64,000 bases of DNA from Coniochaeta sp. PMI_546 (taxonomy: Eukaryota > Ascomycota > Sordariomycetes > Coniochaetales > Coniochaetaceae): the NCBI GenBank assembly GCA_021432605.1, contig MU271151.1:806001-870000 (forward strand). The letters are read 5' to 3'. This document shows positions 23,622 through 34,472 of the stretch, piece by piece. Every line of letters begins with the position of its first letter. Positions within the stretch are counted from its first letter, which is position 1. Below the pieces are notes generated by a model. That model had not been told where the DNA came from. It did not search any database and saw only the letters and a program-made list of their open reading frames with translations. The translations under genes were made by a program, and so were the position numbers.

Positions 23622-24600
23622 ATGGAGTCCGAGATTGCTGAGATCAAGCAGCAGCTCTCTGCACTGCAGAAGGAGTTGTCGCGTGTCTCTGGTGGGTTGA
23701 TCTGTGTAACGCAGGTACAAAATCTTGCGCAAGTACTGACAAAGCACAAACAACTAGATGAGGCAGAGGTCCGCAAGACACACTTCAAGTATGGCTACTA
23801 CCTTGACAAGTGCCTCTACGACGAAGTGAGCAGACATCATACTCATAGCATCAAGTGTCTCGGCGTCTGCTAATACATGACAGGTCGTCGACATGTTCTC
23901 AGATCACCCAGACACCTACGTAGAGTTCCTCGGGTCCCGGTACCGCGGAAAGGAAGGAGTGAAGAGGCTGTATCAAGGCCGGTTCCAGAACGCCTTTGTA
24001 AAGGGCCGCAACGGTCCCGTTCACGGATTCCTGCTTGACCACATCATGATGCAAGACATTGTGGACGTCGACGAGAGTGGCACCCACGCCTGGTGCCGCA
24101 TGAGGGCTCTGATGCAGGCTGGAACTCACCAGTCCATCCAAGAAGAGCACCCACGCGGTCACGCCCAGTGGTGGGAAGGCGGCCTGTACGAGAACGAGTA
24201 TATCAAGGAGAACGGCGCCTGGAAGCTGTTCCGGTACCGTTACTTCCCCTTCTGGCACGCCGAGTTCGAGAGGGGCTGGTCGCACACCAAGAAGAACTAC
24301 ATCCCCTGGCCGACCAAGACGTTCCCTGAGGACCCATATGGACCAGACGAGATAATTGAGCAGAAGATGCTGTGGCCGGACACGAGGGTCATTCCGTTCC
24401 ACTACCCTCACCCGGTCACCGGCAAGCGCATTGCTGATGATGCTCTGCGCGCGCCTCGGTGGGGCCAGGATGCCAGCACTGCCGACCCTCCCCTGACTCT
24501 GGCGGTGCCGGAAGGGCAGAAGAGACCCGGTGCGCACGATGGTGAGCCAAAGGTTGGCGATAAAGTCCTACCAGACCTGGTGCAGGGTCCAATCGCCTGA
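23622..24600 (+). CDS. SnoaL-like domain protein
   Basis: A 284-residue protein from join 23622-23691, 23758-23825, 23884-24600. Intron 1 (66 bp) is in frame and could be misread as coding. Splicing it joins ELSRVS to DEAEVRKTHFKYGYYLDKC, the usual first helix of the SnoaL/NTF2-like fold, and it has an ACTGAC branch site. Intron 2 is 58 bp. The fold continues with DMFSDHPDTYVEFLGSRYRGKEG and ends near ENGAWKLFRYRYFPFWHAEF. A C-terminal extension of about 110 residues is specific to fungal members. SnoaL-like proteins include polyketide cyclases, dehydratases and small-molecule isomerases; the reaction here is unknown. It sits head-to-tail with a carotenoid/stilbene oxygenase 610 bp downstream, so a shared pathway is possible. 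Confidence 0.75.
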
Positions 24601-25211
24601 ACGTGCTTATGAGGTGAGCGAAGGGCAATATAAGTCGCTGCCTTTGCAAAGCCAATTCCTGTACTTGCAAATCTGCTTAGTTCTCACATAGCTAGACTCC
24701 GAATCTGTGAAAATCATCTGTTTGACTGAGCATCTATTCGACCGCATGCTAGAAATCCTACCTGACATTTGTGTCGTACTGCGTGCAAGTCTGGACCTGA
24801 CGGCCTCGATCAAAGGGGTGCTGACACCTTGGCAGGGCGCTTGTTCGTGATTTCTCCAATCTCGTAACTGCCGTCTGCTCCAACACCAAGCCAGACCCCG
24901 CATCATAGGCGCCTGGTCCATGCCGCGCAGTCCAGACTTGGAGATGAGGGGACGGCTCGGTAGATTGGGGGTCTTCGACAAACGACGGAACAACCTCTCA
25001 TGATCATGGCCCGATGGTGTTCTGCTTTATTTAGCCATGTTACCTGCGGGTGCAGACGAGGGACTCGGCCTGGTCTCAGTCCGAGCATAATGCGAGACCC
25101 CGACACCTAGGGACGACCACCATAACCTGCTCAGAGTCCATTCCTCACTCTAGACCTTGCCAAAGCTATCTCAGCCCTCAAAGCTCGTCGAAGCCGGGGC
25201 AGGAAGTCACA
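24601..25211. other. Intergenic, promoter of the dioxygenase gene
   Basis: A 611-bp spacer between same-strand genes without recognisable features. Confidence 0.55.
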
Positions 25212-27095
25212 ATGGCTCACATCTTTGACATCGCCCCGGAGGTCTCTCAGTACAAAGAGGGTAGGCTAGCCGGCGATGGCGTCAAGTTCCCGGACACCCT
25301 AGTCTTTGCGTCAATGAACAAACCCTCCCGCTTCGAAGGAGACGTATTCGACCTGGAGTTCACCGGAACGATACCAAAAGACATCAACGGAACGTTCTTC
25401 AGGGTCCAGCCAGACCACAGGTTCCCACCCATGTTCGAGGACGACATCCACTTCAATGGCGACGGCAGTGTGACCGCCATCCGCATCCAGAACGGCCATG
25501 CCGACTTCAAGCAGCGTTACGTGCACAACGAGCGGTATAAGCTGGAGACTGCTGCGAGGAAGAGTTTGTTTGGGAGGTATCGCAACCCGTGGCCGGACAA
25601 TGAGTCTGTCAAGGGGGTCATCAGGACTGCTTCTAATACGAATATCATCTTCTACCGCGGGATGCTGCTCGCCACCAAGGAGGATGGGCCGCCGTATGCT
25701 ATGGACCCCGTCACTCTTGAAACAATCGGACGGTATGACTTCATATAACCTCTAGCGTGAGGATGAGACGAGAATTGTTGACCATCTTTAAGGTATGATT
25801 TCGAGGGCCAAATCCTGGCGCCGACGTTTACTGCACACCCAAAGTTCGACCCAGACACGGGCGAGATGGTGTGCTTTGCTTACGAAGCCGGTGGCGACGG
25901 GTCGGACTGCTCACTTGATATTGCCGTCTGGACACTAGACGCCGACGGTGTGAAGACGGAGGAGGCCTGGTACAAGGCTCCGTTTGCGGGCATGATTCAC
26001 GACTGCGGTCTGTCGAAGAACTACCTCGTTCTGCCCCTGACGCCTATCAAGATGTCGCTCGAGAGGATGAAGAAAGGGGGAAATAAGTTCGCTTGGGATC
26101 CGAGCGAGGATCAGTGGTACGGTCTGGTTCCGCGCCGGGGAGGGAAGCCGGAGGACATCATCTGGTTTCGTGCGGATAATGGTAGGTTGATACAATACGG
26201 CTCAGATACTCCGAAAGGGAAGCCGGTAACGGTGGACTAACGATGGGTCTTCCGCATAGCCTTCCACGGCCACGTAGCAGGCTGCTACGAAAACGAAGAC
26301 GGCCACGTCGTCGTAGACCTAACCGTAGCCGACGGAAACGTCTTCTTCTGGTTCCCGCCCGAGGGCCAGCCGCCCAAGCGCGACAACTTCAGCAGCCCTA
26401 CGATGCGGTGGATCCTGGACCCGAAGGCGAAGACACACACGCGCATCGAGCCCGCGCTGGTGTGGCCCATCAACGGCGAGTTCTCGCGCATCGACGACCG
26501 CTTCACGACAAAGAAGTACAAGCACTTCTGGCAGGCCATGGTCGATCCTTCACGGCCGTACGACTTTGCCAAGTGCGGACCGCCGGCGGGGGGGTTGTTT
26601 AATTGTCTGGGCCACTTTACCTGGGATACGGAGAATGAGAAGGGCACGGGCACGAGCGATGTCTACTTTGCCGGACCGACCAAGACTTTCCAGGAGCCGA
26701 CGTTTATTCCTAAGACTGACGGGGCTGAGGGAGAGGGGTATCTGATCGCACTGCTCAACCATCTCGACGTCTTGAGGAATGATGTGGTCATCTTCGACGC
26801 GCAGAATATGGCGGCTGGCCCGGTGGCGACGATACACCTGCCGCTGAAGCTGAAGCTGGGGTTGCACGGCAACTTTGTCGATCACCGGGACATCGAGGCG
26901 TGGCAGAAGAGACGCGATGCTAACACTGGTGATGTCGGGCCTGTGAGGCCGGCGACTGAGCCGCTGCCGTGGCAGAAGGCACTGTTGAAGGAGGGAGAGC
27001 AGAAGGCAAATGCTGCTAATGGTCTTGGTGGTGTAAGAGATCAGATTGCCGAGGGCTTGTCGCGGCTTGGTCTTGCTGTGAATGGTCATGATTAG
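25212..27095 (+). CDS. Carotenoid oxygenase / lignostilbene dioxygenase family enzyme
   Basis: A 581-residue non-heme iron dioxygenase read from join 25212-25732, 25793-26181, 26260-27095. Introns are 60 and 78 bp. The family cleaves a carbon-carbon double bond in carotenoids or in stilbenes such as resveratrol-like phenolics, using O2. The four iron-binding histidines are expected in the blocks [31 protein letters not shown] and [12 protein letters not shown], and each is present. The N-terminal block [19 protein letters not shown] is also characteristic. There is no membrane segment or signal peptide, so it is cytosolic. Fungal members with this profile are usually stilbene or isoeugenol cleavers rather than carotenoid cleavers, which is inference. 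Intron 1 is flanked by near-identical sequence (GGTATGA-C/T-TTC). Confidence 0.88.
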
Positions 27096-27412
27096 TGGTG
27101 CTGTGTACAGCGAATAATGGTCATTGTAGCATTTAGGGCATATGTATACGAATTCCAGACACATACATGGACCAGTATTTCCAGATATGGCGAATGTGCA
27201 GTTTATGATCTGCTTCAATTGAGAAAAGGGGTGAGTTGCCGCCGAGTCGGACTCTGAAACATGCGGGGCAGTCGAACCCCTTCATGCTCACCTCTTCTCA
27301 GCTCGATCTCATTCTGAAGCTGCTGATCAACCCATCTTTACGGACTACCTTAAAGAGTGCCACCAAATATCATAGATCCATCCACTGATACCTCAAAGAG
27401 CCAGGAGACAAA
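27096..27412. other. Intergenic before severin-like gene
   Basis: A 317-bp spacer between same-strand genes with no distinct element recognised. Confidence 0.55.
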
Positions 27413-28660
27413 ATGGCACCACACGCAGGACTAGTGCACCTGAAAGAATACGACATAAAGGACAGCAACGTCGAGCTGATCGGCACAGCCATAGATCACA
27501 AGGTCAAATACACCTCAGCAGCCAGCGAGCCAGCATGGAACGATGGGCACGTCGGCGTCGAGGCGGGAGTGTTCATCTGGCGCATCGAGGACTTCGAAGT
27601 CGTGCCCTGGACGGCCCGCGAGGGAGGAGGCGTCTTCTTCTACGACGGCGACAGCTATATTGTCCTGAGCTCGGCGCCTGCCGAGGGGAAGCCGGGTTCC
27701 GTCGCGGGACAGGTGGGCGGAAATAGGCGCCTGGTCCACGACATCTTCTTCTGGTTGGGGAGCCATACCTCGCAGGACGAGGCTGGTGTTGCGGCGTACA
27801 AGACCGTGGAACTGGACGAGTTCTTGCACGGGACGGCGATACAGCATCGCGAACTGCAGAGTTGTATATCGGATGCGTTCCGGGTCTTGTTTCCGAGACT
27901 GACGATCCGGAAGGGCGGGGTGCGATCCGGCTTCCGGCACGTCGATCGGGAGAGTGATGCTGCGCAGGGAGGTTCAGGACTGACGCTGCTTCGCGTGTTT
28001 CAACCTGTTGAGAGGTCGGTTGTGGTCGTCTGCGAGGTGGAACCGACGTGGCAGAGTCTGGATGACGGCGATGTCTTCATTCTCGATGGTGGGGACAAGA
28101 TCTGGGTGTGGCAGGGGAGCAAGTGCCGTCCGATGGAGAAGGCCAAGGCCGCGCAGGTGGTGCACGATTTGAGACTCGCTAAACACGTTGAGGAGGAGGT
28201 GCTGTCACAGACTGAGCCGCGGTCACGCTTAATTATCAAGATGTTGGGTGGCGATGGCGAGGACGGGTCTCACCGGAGCGAGTATTTATGTCCCCGGCCA
28301 GTCATCGGGTTAGCGACGGCCGCTCCGAAGCGTCCGCGAAGGCTGTTCCGTCTCAGCGACGCTTCTGGGCAGCTTAGATTTGACCTGGCGAAGGAAGGGG
28401 ACGGGATTTCCCGACGCGATCTAGACTCGAATGACGTCTTTCTTTTGGACAATGAAGGTAAATCGATCTGGGTATGGGAGGGTTCAGGCGCGAGCAAGGT
28501 AGAGAGGGCAATGTGGCTCAAAATTGCTCAGAGTTATGTGAGGGATTTGGAGAGCAGCGGCGAGGATAGCGAAGGATATCTGGCACCCATTGCAAAGGTG
28601 CGAGATGATTTTGAGAGTATGGAGTTTGCGAAAGCCATGGACGGATCGCAAGAGATCTGA
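27413..28660 (+). CDS. Severin/gelsolin-like actin-binding protein
   Basis: A single-exon 415-residue protein with gelsolin repeats, a calcium-dependent actin-severing and capping module. Repeat 1 starts at GVEAGVFIWRIEDFEVVPW and includes FFYDGDSYIVL and DIFFWLGSHTSQDEAGVAAYKTVELD. Repeat 2 has DGDVFILDGGDKIWVWQGSKCRPMEKAKA in two adjoining pieces. Repeat 3 has LDSNDVFLLDNEGKSIWVWEG. Three repeats and this length match severin/fragmin and fungal homologues rather than six-repeat gelsolin or villin. It acts on the cytoplasmic actin cytoskeleton. Confidence 0.9.
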   Translation: MAPHAGLVHLKEYDIKDSNVELIGTAIDHKVKYTSAASEPAWNDGHVGVEAGVFIWRIEDFEVVPWTAREGGGVFFYDGDSYIVLSSAPAEGKPGSVAGQVGGNRRLVHDIFFWLGSHTSQDEAGVAAYKTVELDEFLHGTAIQHRELQSCISDAFRVLFPRLTIRKGGVRSGFRHVDRESDAAQGGSGLTLLRVFQPVERSVVVVCEVEPTWQSLDDGDVFILDGGDKIWVWQGSKCRPMEKAKAAQVVHDLRLAKHVEEEVLSQTEPRSRLIIKMLGGDGEDGSHRSEYLCPRPVIGLATAAPKRPRRLFRLSDASGQLRFDLAKEGDGISRRDLDSNDVFLLDNEGKSIWVWEGSGASKVERAMWLKIAQSYVRDLESSGEDSEGYLAPIAKVRDDFESMEFAKAMDGSQEI

Positions 28661-28966
28661 TCTACGTGTAACGAACAATTGACCTCCTGGACTGCTGTGG
28701 GTGGCAGTTGCTGCGTGTGCTGGGTCGTTGCCCTTGCACATCGCAGAATCAAACGGAAATGTATTTCTTACGCCGTGCCATGTAAATGGGGTATCCAAAG
28801 TCATGTTTTCATCTATCTTGAGAACATATGCAACTATCTGCTGTAGTACAGATACTAGATCATGCTTTACCCCTGGTCCCTTAAAAAAGCGAACCTGGCA
28901 GCTGTTGAAGCCGCCAATGATATACCCAAGTTGAACGCCTTGCCTGCCCTCCCAACCCAAAACATT
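28661..28966. other. Convergent intergenic region
   Basis: A 306-bp interval between the convergent 3' ends of the severin-like and MetE-like genes. Nothing recognisable is present. Confidence 0.55.
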
Positions 28967-30112
28967 TTATACAGTCAAATCATCCCCCCAAACCTGCTTC
29001 GCAATCTCCACATTCAGACGCACTTTGGCCCACTGCTCCTCCTCGCTCAAGTCATTGCCCTCCACCGTCGAACTGAAACCACACTGGTGGGACAGGCAAA
29101 GCTGGTCGAGCCCGCGGGGGCAGTACTTGGCCGCCTCGTTCAACCGCCGGACAATGTCCTCCTTATCGTCGAGCTCGGGCTTCTTGCTGCTCATGACACC
29201 GAGCACAACGATCTTGTTCTCGGGCAGGTGGCGAAGCGGCGAGAAGTCGCCGGAACGGGCATCGTCGTACTCGAGGAAGTAGACGTCGACGTCGAGCTGC
29301 TTGAACAAGACCTCGGCGACGGGCTCGTAGCCGCCCTGGGCGAACCACTGGGACCGGAAGTTGCCTCGGCAGAGATGGATGCCGATGACCAGGTCCTTGG
29401 GCCGCTTCGAGATGGCGCGGTTGATGAGGTCGGCGTACTGGCGCGTCAGCTTGTCCGGGTCGTCGCCGTGGCGCTTGGCGGCTTCCTCGCGCATGCCCTG
29501 GTCGCACAGGTAGGCCAGGTTTGTGTCGTCGAGCTGCACGAAGCGGCAGCCGGCAGCGTACAGGTCGGCCAGCTCCTCCTGGTAGACGCGCACGACGTCG
29601 TCGAAGAAGGGCTCCAGGGTTGGGTACGCCTCGCTGGAAATCGCATCACGGCCACCACGGAAGTGCACCATGGTAGGCGACGGAATGCAGACCTTCGCTG
29701 TGACGGTCCTGTCTCCCTTGTACTTGGCGATCTGCTCCTCGATGAACTTGTAATCGTCGACCTGGATCGCCTTGGGATGGCCCAGCTTGCCGACGACAAC
29801 GACCCTGGGCGGAGTCATGCCGTGTGTCGTGACGTTGGTCGACGACATGCCACCCTGACGCTCGACGCCGGCAAGGTGCTGCAGGAAGTCGAGGTGGAAG
29901 AACTCGCGGCGGAACTCGCCGTCGGTCACACTCGAGATGCCATTCTCAATCTGGCGCTGCACAACAGTGGCGATGTGCTTGTCCTCTAGCTTGCGCAGCT
30001 CCTCGGCCGAGATCTCCTTTGTGTCTAGCCTCGCGCGGGCGGCGAGGACCTCCTTGGGACGGAGGAAGGATCCGACATGGTCGGCGCGGTAGACACCTTT
30101 TGGGAGGGGCAT
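28967..30112 (-). CDS. MetE-like cobalamin-independent methyltransferase family protein
   Basis: A single-exon 381-residue protein related to the C-terminal catalytic half of cobalamin-independent methionine synthase. It is about half the length of MetE/Met6, so it is the short YxjG/YxjH-like type. It starts MPLPKGVYRADHVGSFLRP, typical of this group. The zinc site expected from MetE is visible: His and Cys in IGIHLCRGNFRSQW, a Glu in YFLEYDD, and Cys in CLSHQCGFSS. The VQLDDTNLAYLCD block is the usual barrel strand. The methyl donor and acceptor are unknown for the short family. The ATG at 30112 is preferred; an in-frame extension upstream begins only with GTG. Confidence 0.85.
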   Translation of the reverse strand: MPLPKGVYRADHVGSFLRPKEVLAARARLDTKEISAEELRKLEDKHIATVVQRQIENGISSVTDGEFRREFFHLDFLQHLAGVERQGGMSSTNVTTHGMTPPRVVVVGKLGHPKAIQVDDYKFIEEQIAKYKGDRTVTAKVCIPSPTMVHFRGGRDAISSEAYPTLEPFFDDVVRVYQEELADLYAAGCRFVQLDDTNLAYLCDQGMREEAAKRHGDDPDKLTRQYADLINRAISKRPKDLVIGIHLCRGNFRSQWFAQGGYEPVAEVLFKQLDVDVYFLEYDDARSGDFSPLRHLPENKIVVLGVMSSKKPELDDKEDIVRRLNEAAKYCPRGLDQLCLSHQCGFSSTVEGNDLSEEEQWAKVRLNVEIAKQVWGDDLTV

Positions 30113-30816
30113 GATTCTGTCTTTTCTGAGCGTGAAAGGGGTGACGTATGTGCTGCGTGGGTCTGTTGTACGACGGTTTGACGGAGGCGTCACACTTTAC
30201 CGTCGAAGATGCAGGTACCCTGAGCTATATAGTGGTACATGATAACTTTTACCCGGTCCCGCGGCGTGGACGGAGCCTCGGAGATCTTGTCCGTCTTTCC
30301 TGTTCCAACTGTGGAAGCCAAGTGGGCGGCATGACGGCGCTTGGGGGTTGAAAATAGGGAGACGTGGAACAGAAAGCTTTTCTGGCGGGACGCTGTTCGA
30401 CATGTCTTTTTCAGATTGAGCAATCACAGGCTGCGCTTGCTGGAAAAGGTGCGGGGTAGTGAACCCCTCCAAGCTTCTTAGCTCCTCGAGACCTGCCGGC
30501 ACTGCTTGAGCTTGCCTCGGACCAACCATCATCGCTCATCAAACCCACTGAAGCGTCCACTAGCCGTCCAGTTTTAAGGGTCCCGTTGGTGGCGGAGACC
30601 AGAAGGATCTTAGCGAGCTGCAAGTCAGCGCAATGGATCGATCGTATCTGCAGATGGACACTTGACTTGGATCATTGACCTGAATTCCGAAATGACAGTG
30701 TCTCCGGCATAGCATCATCTCATTAATCATTATTGTGGCTTGACCTGGCCAAACAGGATACTCACTCAGTACCGTATGTGCGTCTAGAATGCCTTTCGCT
30801 CTCTCGTGGATGCGCC
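30113..30816. other. Intergenic between MetE-like gene and MFS gene
   Basis: About 700 bp holding the MetE-like promoter and the 3' end of the minus-strand MFS gene. No supported gene. Confidence 0.5.
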
Positions 30817-32935
30817 TTATGATGCAAATCTAAAGTCTAAGCGTTTGTTGCCAGCATCATGCGTCTTCGCCAGATAATCCAACTTGTCGTCTTCGGTCAT
30901 GCGGTTCCATGTCCGCTCACGATACCTGTTCCGTGCCCCGTAGTAGAGCTTCGTAAGGGCATAGAGCGCAATATTCAGGATGGCAACGCCGATCAGCACC
31001 GAATTACCGCGGGTATATTTAGGGGCGTCATCCTCCCGGTATATGTTTGCTGCGATGATGCCACCGCTGCTTTGAGTGTCAGTATAGAATAGCATCCAGG
31101 CAGGGTCATAGTGGTCATGACTTACGCCTGAACGCACATGTTGTACATGGCTGCTCCGACAGTTCGACTCCTGACCGTGTTTGCGTTGCGTGAAGCCCAC
31201 CCGACCTGAATGGGATGGGAATAAGGATTGCCCAAAAACACCGTCATGACACCCCAGACGGTCCATTTCGATATGGCAGATGTGTCCACCGTCCGCAACC
31301 AGATGAGAAACGGCAGGGCCCAGACCTGGGGGATAGCGGCAACGAAAGCCAGCTGTCCCAGCAGCTCGCCCAAGTAGGTTAGGATGACCATGTTCGTGAC
31401 GTGAAGCAGCTGCGATGGGACGACGAGCAGGTTGGTCTGAAATGTCGAAAACCCTAGGTCCTTCAACGATAGTGTGAGGTAGATGTTGGGAGTCGCAAAG
31501 GGGATGTGGTTGGTCAGCCCTATGATGTAGATCGGCCACAGGTCGTAGTCCATCAAGCTACGCCAGAGTAGTTTGAAGCTGATGGCCTCGCGGTTGTGCA
31601 TGTTTCCCTTCGACGGATCGTCACGGATGACTCTGTTCACTATGATTGTCTCCTCCCTGAACAATGTTAGAACACGATTATAGGCCTGGGGCCTGCAGAG
31701 ATGGTTGTGTGTTTAGGCGACATACCGAGGAGTAAACCATCCTTTTTTCCCTCTAAGCCACCCAGAAGTTTGTGTCGGGCCAGCCGGCATCATACCGAAT
31801 GACGTGATGCCCAGAAACATGGTTACCAGGCCCTGAATATGTTAGTCGTCCGGGCCATTCAGCAAGTGCATTCCACCAGGACTAACCTCAACCAAAAAGA
31901 GCCATCTCCACCCGGACAAGCCCAGAATGCCTCTCATATGGATCAGCGCATAGGCCGAGATAGCTGCGACAACATCGGCAATGACAATGGCGGCCCAGAA
32001 GAAACCGAGTCTGATGGTGAGCTCGTGATGCTTGTAGAAGTATGAGAGATAGAGGACGACATCCGGGATGAAACCGCCTTGTAGGAGCCCCAACAAGGAC
32101 CGATAGACGAGAAATGAAGTTCGGCTCGCGATCTGATACTGGCTCGACGCCACGATCGACCACAAGACCATCTGCGTCGGTATCCACCGATCAGGACCAA
32201 CCCATTTGCTGACGAGCTGCGATGGAACCTCGGCGCAAAGAAATGAGAAGGCGAAGATGGAGTTTCCGAGGTTGTAGTCTGAACAGGGTCAGTGGCTAGC
32301 AACGTCATGGGGTATGATCAGATAGCCGCGCGTCGGGACACCAACCGTTCGTGCTCATGCCGAGTTCCTCTAGGAGATTGTCCGTCACAGCTTGCCGAAT
32401 ATTGGCTCGGTCCATTTCCAAAGCGCAAAACATTATGCATGCCCATATCATAATCCGGAAGTCGATCTTTCTCACGACCTTTCGTTCTTCAGCCCATGTC
32501 CACCGAGCATTCGGATCGAACCGGTGGATATTCTCCCTGCATTGCCGTGGAATCAGCGTCCGTAATACCCATCTGGTGCCTAGTCCCAGGAGGTTGAAGG
32601 CCTTGGTTGATGAGGGAGGGGATCGAACCAGTCTGCATGCGGCCGGTACTGCTCCGCCAACTCGAGGTCGTCATATACGCTGGGCTACGGACGGTCAACT
32701 TCGTGTCCATCGGTTTATGAACGGGAAGCAATGTCACCTGAGTAGCAATGGCATCCGGGTCCGAGGCCTTTACTCGACTCCACCAGAACCTGCGGCGCAC
32801 TTCGGGGGCCCCGAGTGCCCGACCCGTGGTGCCGATCAGGGCCGTTGTGACATCGACAGGCTCTTTGTCGGACCCGGCATCCGATGCAGCGTCGAAATCC
32901 CGAGCGTGTGGCTTGAACTCGACCAAGCTAGCCAT
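30817..32935 (-). CDS. MFS transporter, anion:cation symporter (allantoate permease-like) family
   Basis: A 575-residue 12-helix transporter in seven exons: complement of 30817-31069, 31126-31656, 31726-31832, 31887-32278, 32346-32536, 32629-32684 and 32738-32935. Every junction keeps phase. The 56-bp second exon encodes [18 protein letters not shown] and links to [30 protein letters not shown] in pieces, the conserved entry to helix 1 of the Dal5-like family. Other blocks are [56 protein letters not shown] and [22 protein letters not shown]. The family takes up organic anions such as allantoate, nicotinate or vitamins in yeasts; the substrate here is unknown. The last exon ends in a charged C-terminus ([14 protein letters not shown]). 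Confidence 0.87.
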
Positions 32936-34362
32936 TGTTAGCAAATAACCGCTCGAGAAGAGTTCGAGTTGGAGTGGGAAATGTGCGACCAAAACACTTT
33001 GCCGTACTTTATAGCTGGCTCGCTGCCACTGGCCATCCCCAGGTCCCAATCCTCCTCCGCAGCACGTGGAGTTGACGCCATTTAAGGGTGAGATAAGCCT
33101 CCCAACGGGTTGACCGCCTAGTCACATCTGTCGTCCAAATGACTACATCGATGTGATCCTAAGACATAGTAACCCCACACTCTTGTCAGGCAGTAGACAA
33201 ACTGAAACAGCAACGGCACTCTTTTAACCGCTAGACTCGACGGGATAGGCCATTTAGACTGCAGAGTGTGCAAGTCTCACAGTCCGCGTGCGTGTGTCGA
33301 TTGCGCGATATGGCACCAAGTCGCTGTGTGATGCAACGCGTGCCAGAAAGAGTGTCAGAAACAGGGCTGTAAGACGGATGGCGGATGGCGTGCTTTGGCG
33401 CGAGATTGCGCGGCGCGGGAGCTTTCACGCGCCGGCAGCTTGATCGACTTCGACCAAGACACAGACGAAATCGACAAACAAGAGCAAGACTGAAAAGAGA
33501 AAGGACCTCGGAGAAAACATCATATCGCGATTTCAGGCAGGGTAGCAGGGACCGTGGCACGTCAAGAAGTCGGTGAATCCAGCACCTGCAGTCCGGCGCC
33601 GTATGGTCTTGCCCAGTCGCCAAAACAGCTGAATCCTTGTGAGGTAGGATAAATTCTCCAGCTCTGAGCATGCACCCTCATCGCAATGGTCTGCGGGTAG
33701 TCTCGAACATCTGCGACCATATAAAAGGCAAGATTCGAAGTTGTTGACAGTGCCTTGTTGCTGGTCAAACGATCATTGTCGGATCTCGGCATACGGACAA
33801 GTGCTAGTTCTATCCCGGCCTTGTGTCGCTGACGACAGTCCCGCCCCCGTTTCCGGAGGGGTATAGCTTCCAGGTTGTCATTCAGACAAAAGGTACCCCT
33901 CGTCGTCAGAGCACTGTTGAAATCCCGCCAGGTGGCACCGGATACACGCAGTATTCCACTTCAAGGTGTTCCTTGGTGTACTACTGCTGTGGCAAGCTGC
34001 ACCTGCGCGCAACGCAGGTGTATTACTATGTGCAATATGGTGCATGCGCGCGAGGCAATACTGCGCGCGGGTGAAGTCTCCACAAGGTAGGTGTAGTTCT
34101 ATACCCACTGTTAGACCTGCTTGCACGGGTGTTGCACCCAGTACCGCACTTGCCTTGCGCGAGGTCATGCTGCCAGCGCTGCACTTGCCTCGCGCCGTAT
34201 TTGCGACTAGTATTGCACTTGGAGTGGTGTGGCCGTGTTTTCTGAAGTGCGACACTAACCTTTATCTCAAGGGGAGTTGTCTATATCGAACTCTAGTTGG
34301 CCAAACAGGGAAGCAAACGCAAGCCTTCATAGAAGCAACTAAGGCCCGTTTTTAACATAAAT
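32936..34362. other. Gene-free region with GC-rich short repeats
   Basis: About 1.4 kb between the MFS gene and the tRNA gene. Frames here show no domains. Between roughly 33990 and 34230 there are several related CTTGCGCGAGG / CACTTGCCTCGCGC-type words in both orientations and one 8-bp-arm inverted repeat. The rest is featureless. Confidence 0.5.
34000..34020. repeat. Short inverted repeat, 8-bp arms
   Basis: CACCTGCG at 34000-34007 and its exact complement CGCAGGTG at 34013-34020, with a 5-base loop CGCAA. It lies in a GC-rich patch of repeated words ahead of the tRNA gene. Function unknown. Confidence 0.55.
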
Positions 34363-34472
34363 GGGACCATGGCGCAGTTGGCTAGCGCGCAGGTCTCATA
34401 TTCTATATGATCGAGTCGAAAATAACGGCCCGAGTAATCCTGAGGTCGGGAGTTCGAGCCTCCCTGGTCCCA
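34363..34472 (+). tRNA. tRNA-Met (CAT) with a 36-bp intron
   Basis: Acceptor arm GGGACCA (34363-34369) pairs with TGGTCCC (34465-34471), followed by discriminator A at 34472. The D arm is GCGC-AGTTGGCTA-GCGC and the T arm GGGAG-TTCGAGC-CTCCC. The anticodon stem is CAGGT/TCCTG, with loop CTCATAA interrupted after position 37. The anticodon CAT is at 34397-34399 and the intron at 34401-34436, the canonical place. An elongator rather than initiator tRNA is inferred from the TTCGAGC T-loop. A Pol III terminator TTTT follows at 34477. Confidence 0.9.

Noticed and set aside
28862-29989. 375-codon plus-strand frame opposite the MetE-like gene
   Set aside because: Shadow frame; the minus strand carries the family motifs and zinc ligands.
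32620-32700. tRNA-like sequence with GGTTCGATCCC T-loop and a CTAC/GTAG-like arm
   Set aside because: No acceptor-stem pairing could be formed, and the sequence is explained by a 56-bp exon and the next intron of the MFS gene.
33210-33245. CTCTTTTAACCGCTAGACTCGACGGG, resembling a minus-strand tRNA D-arm region, shown here only in part
   Set aside because: No matching T-arm or acceptor stem within tRNA distance.
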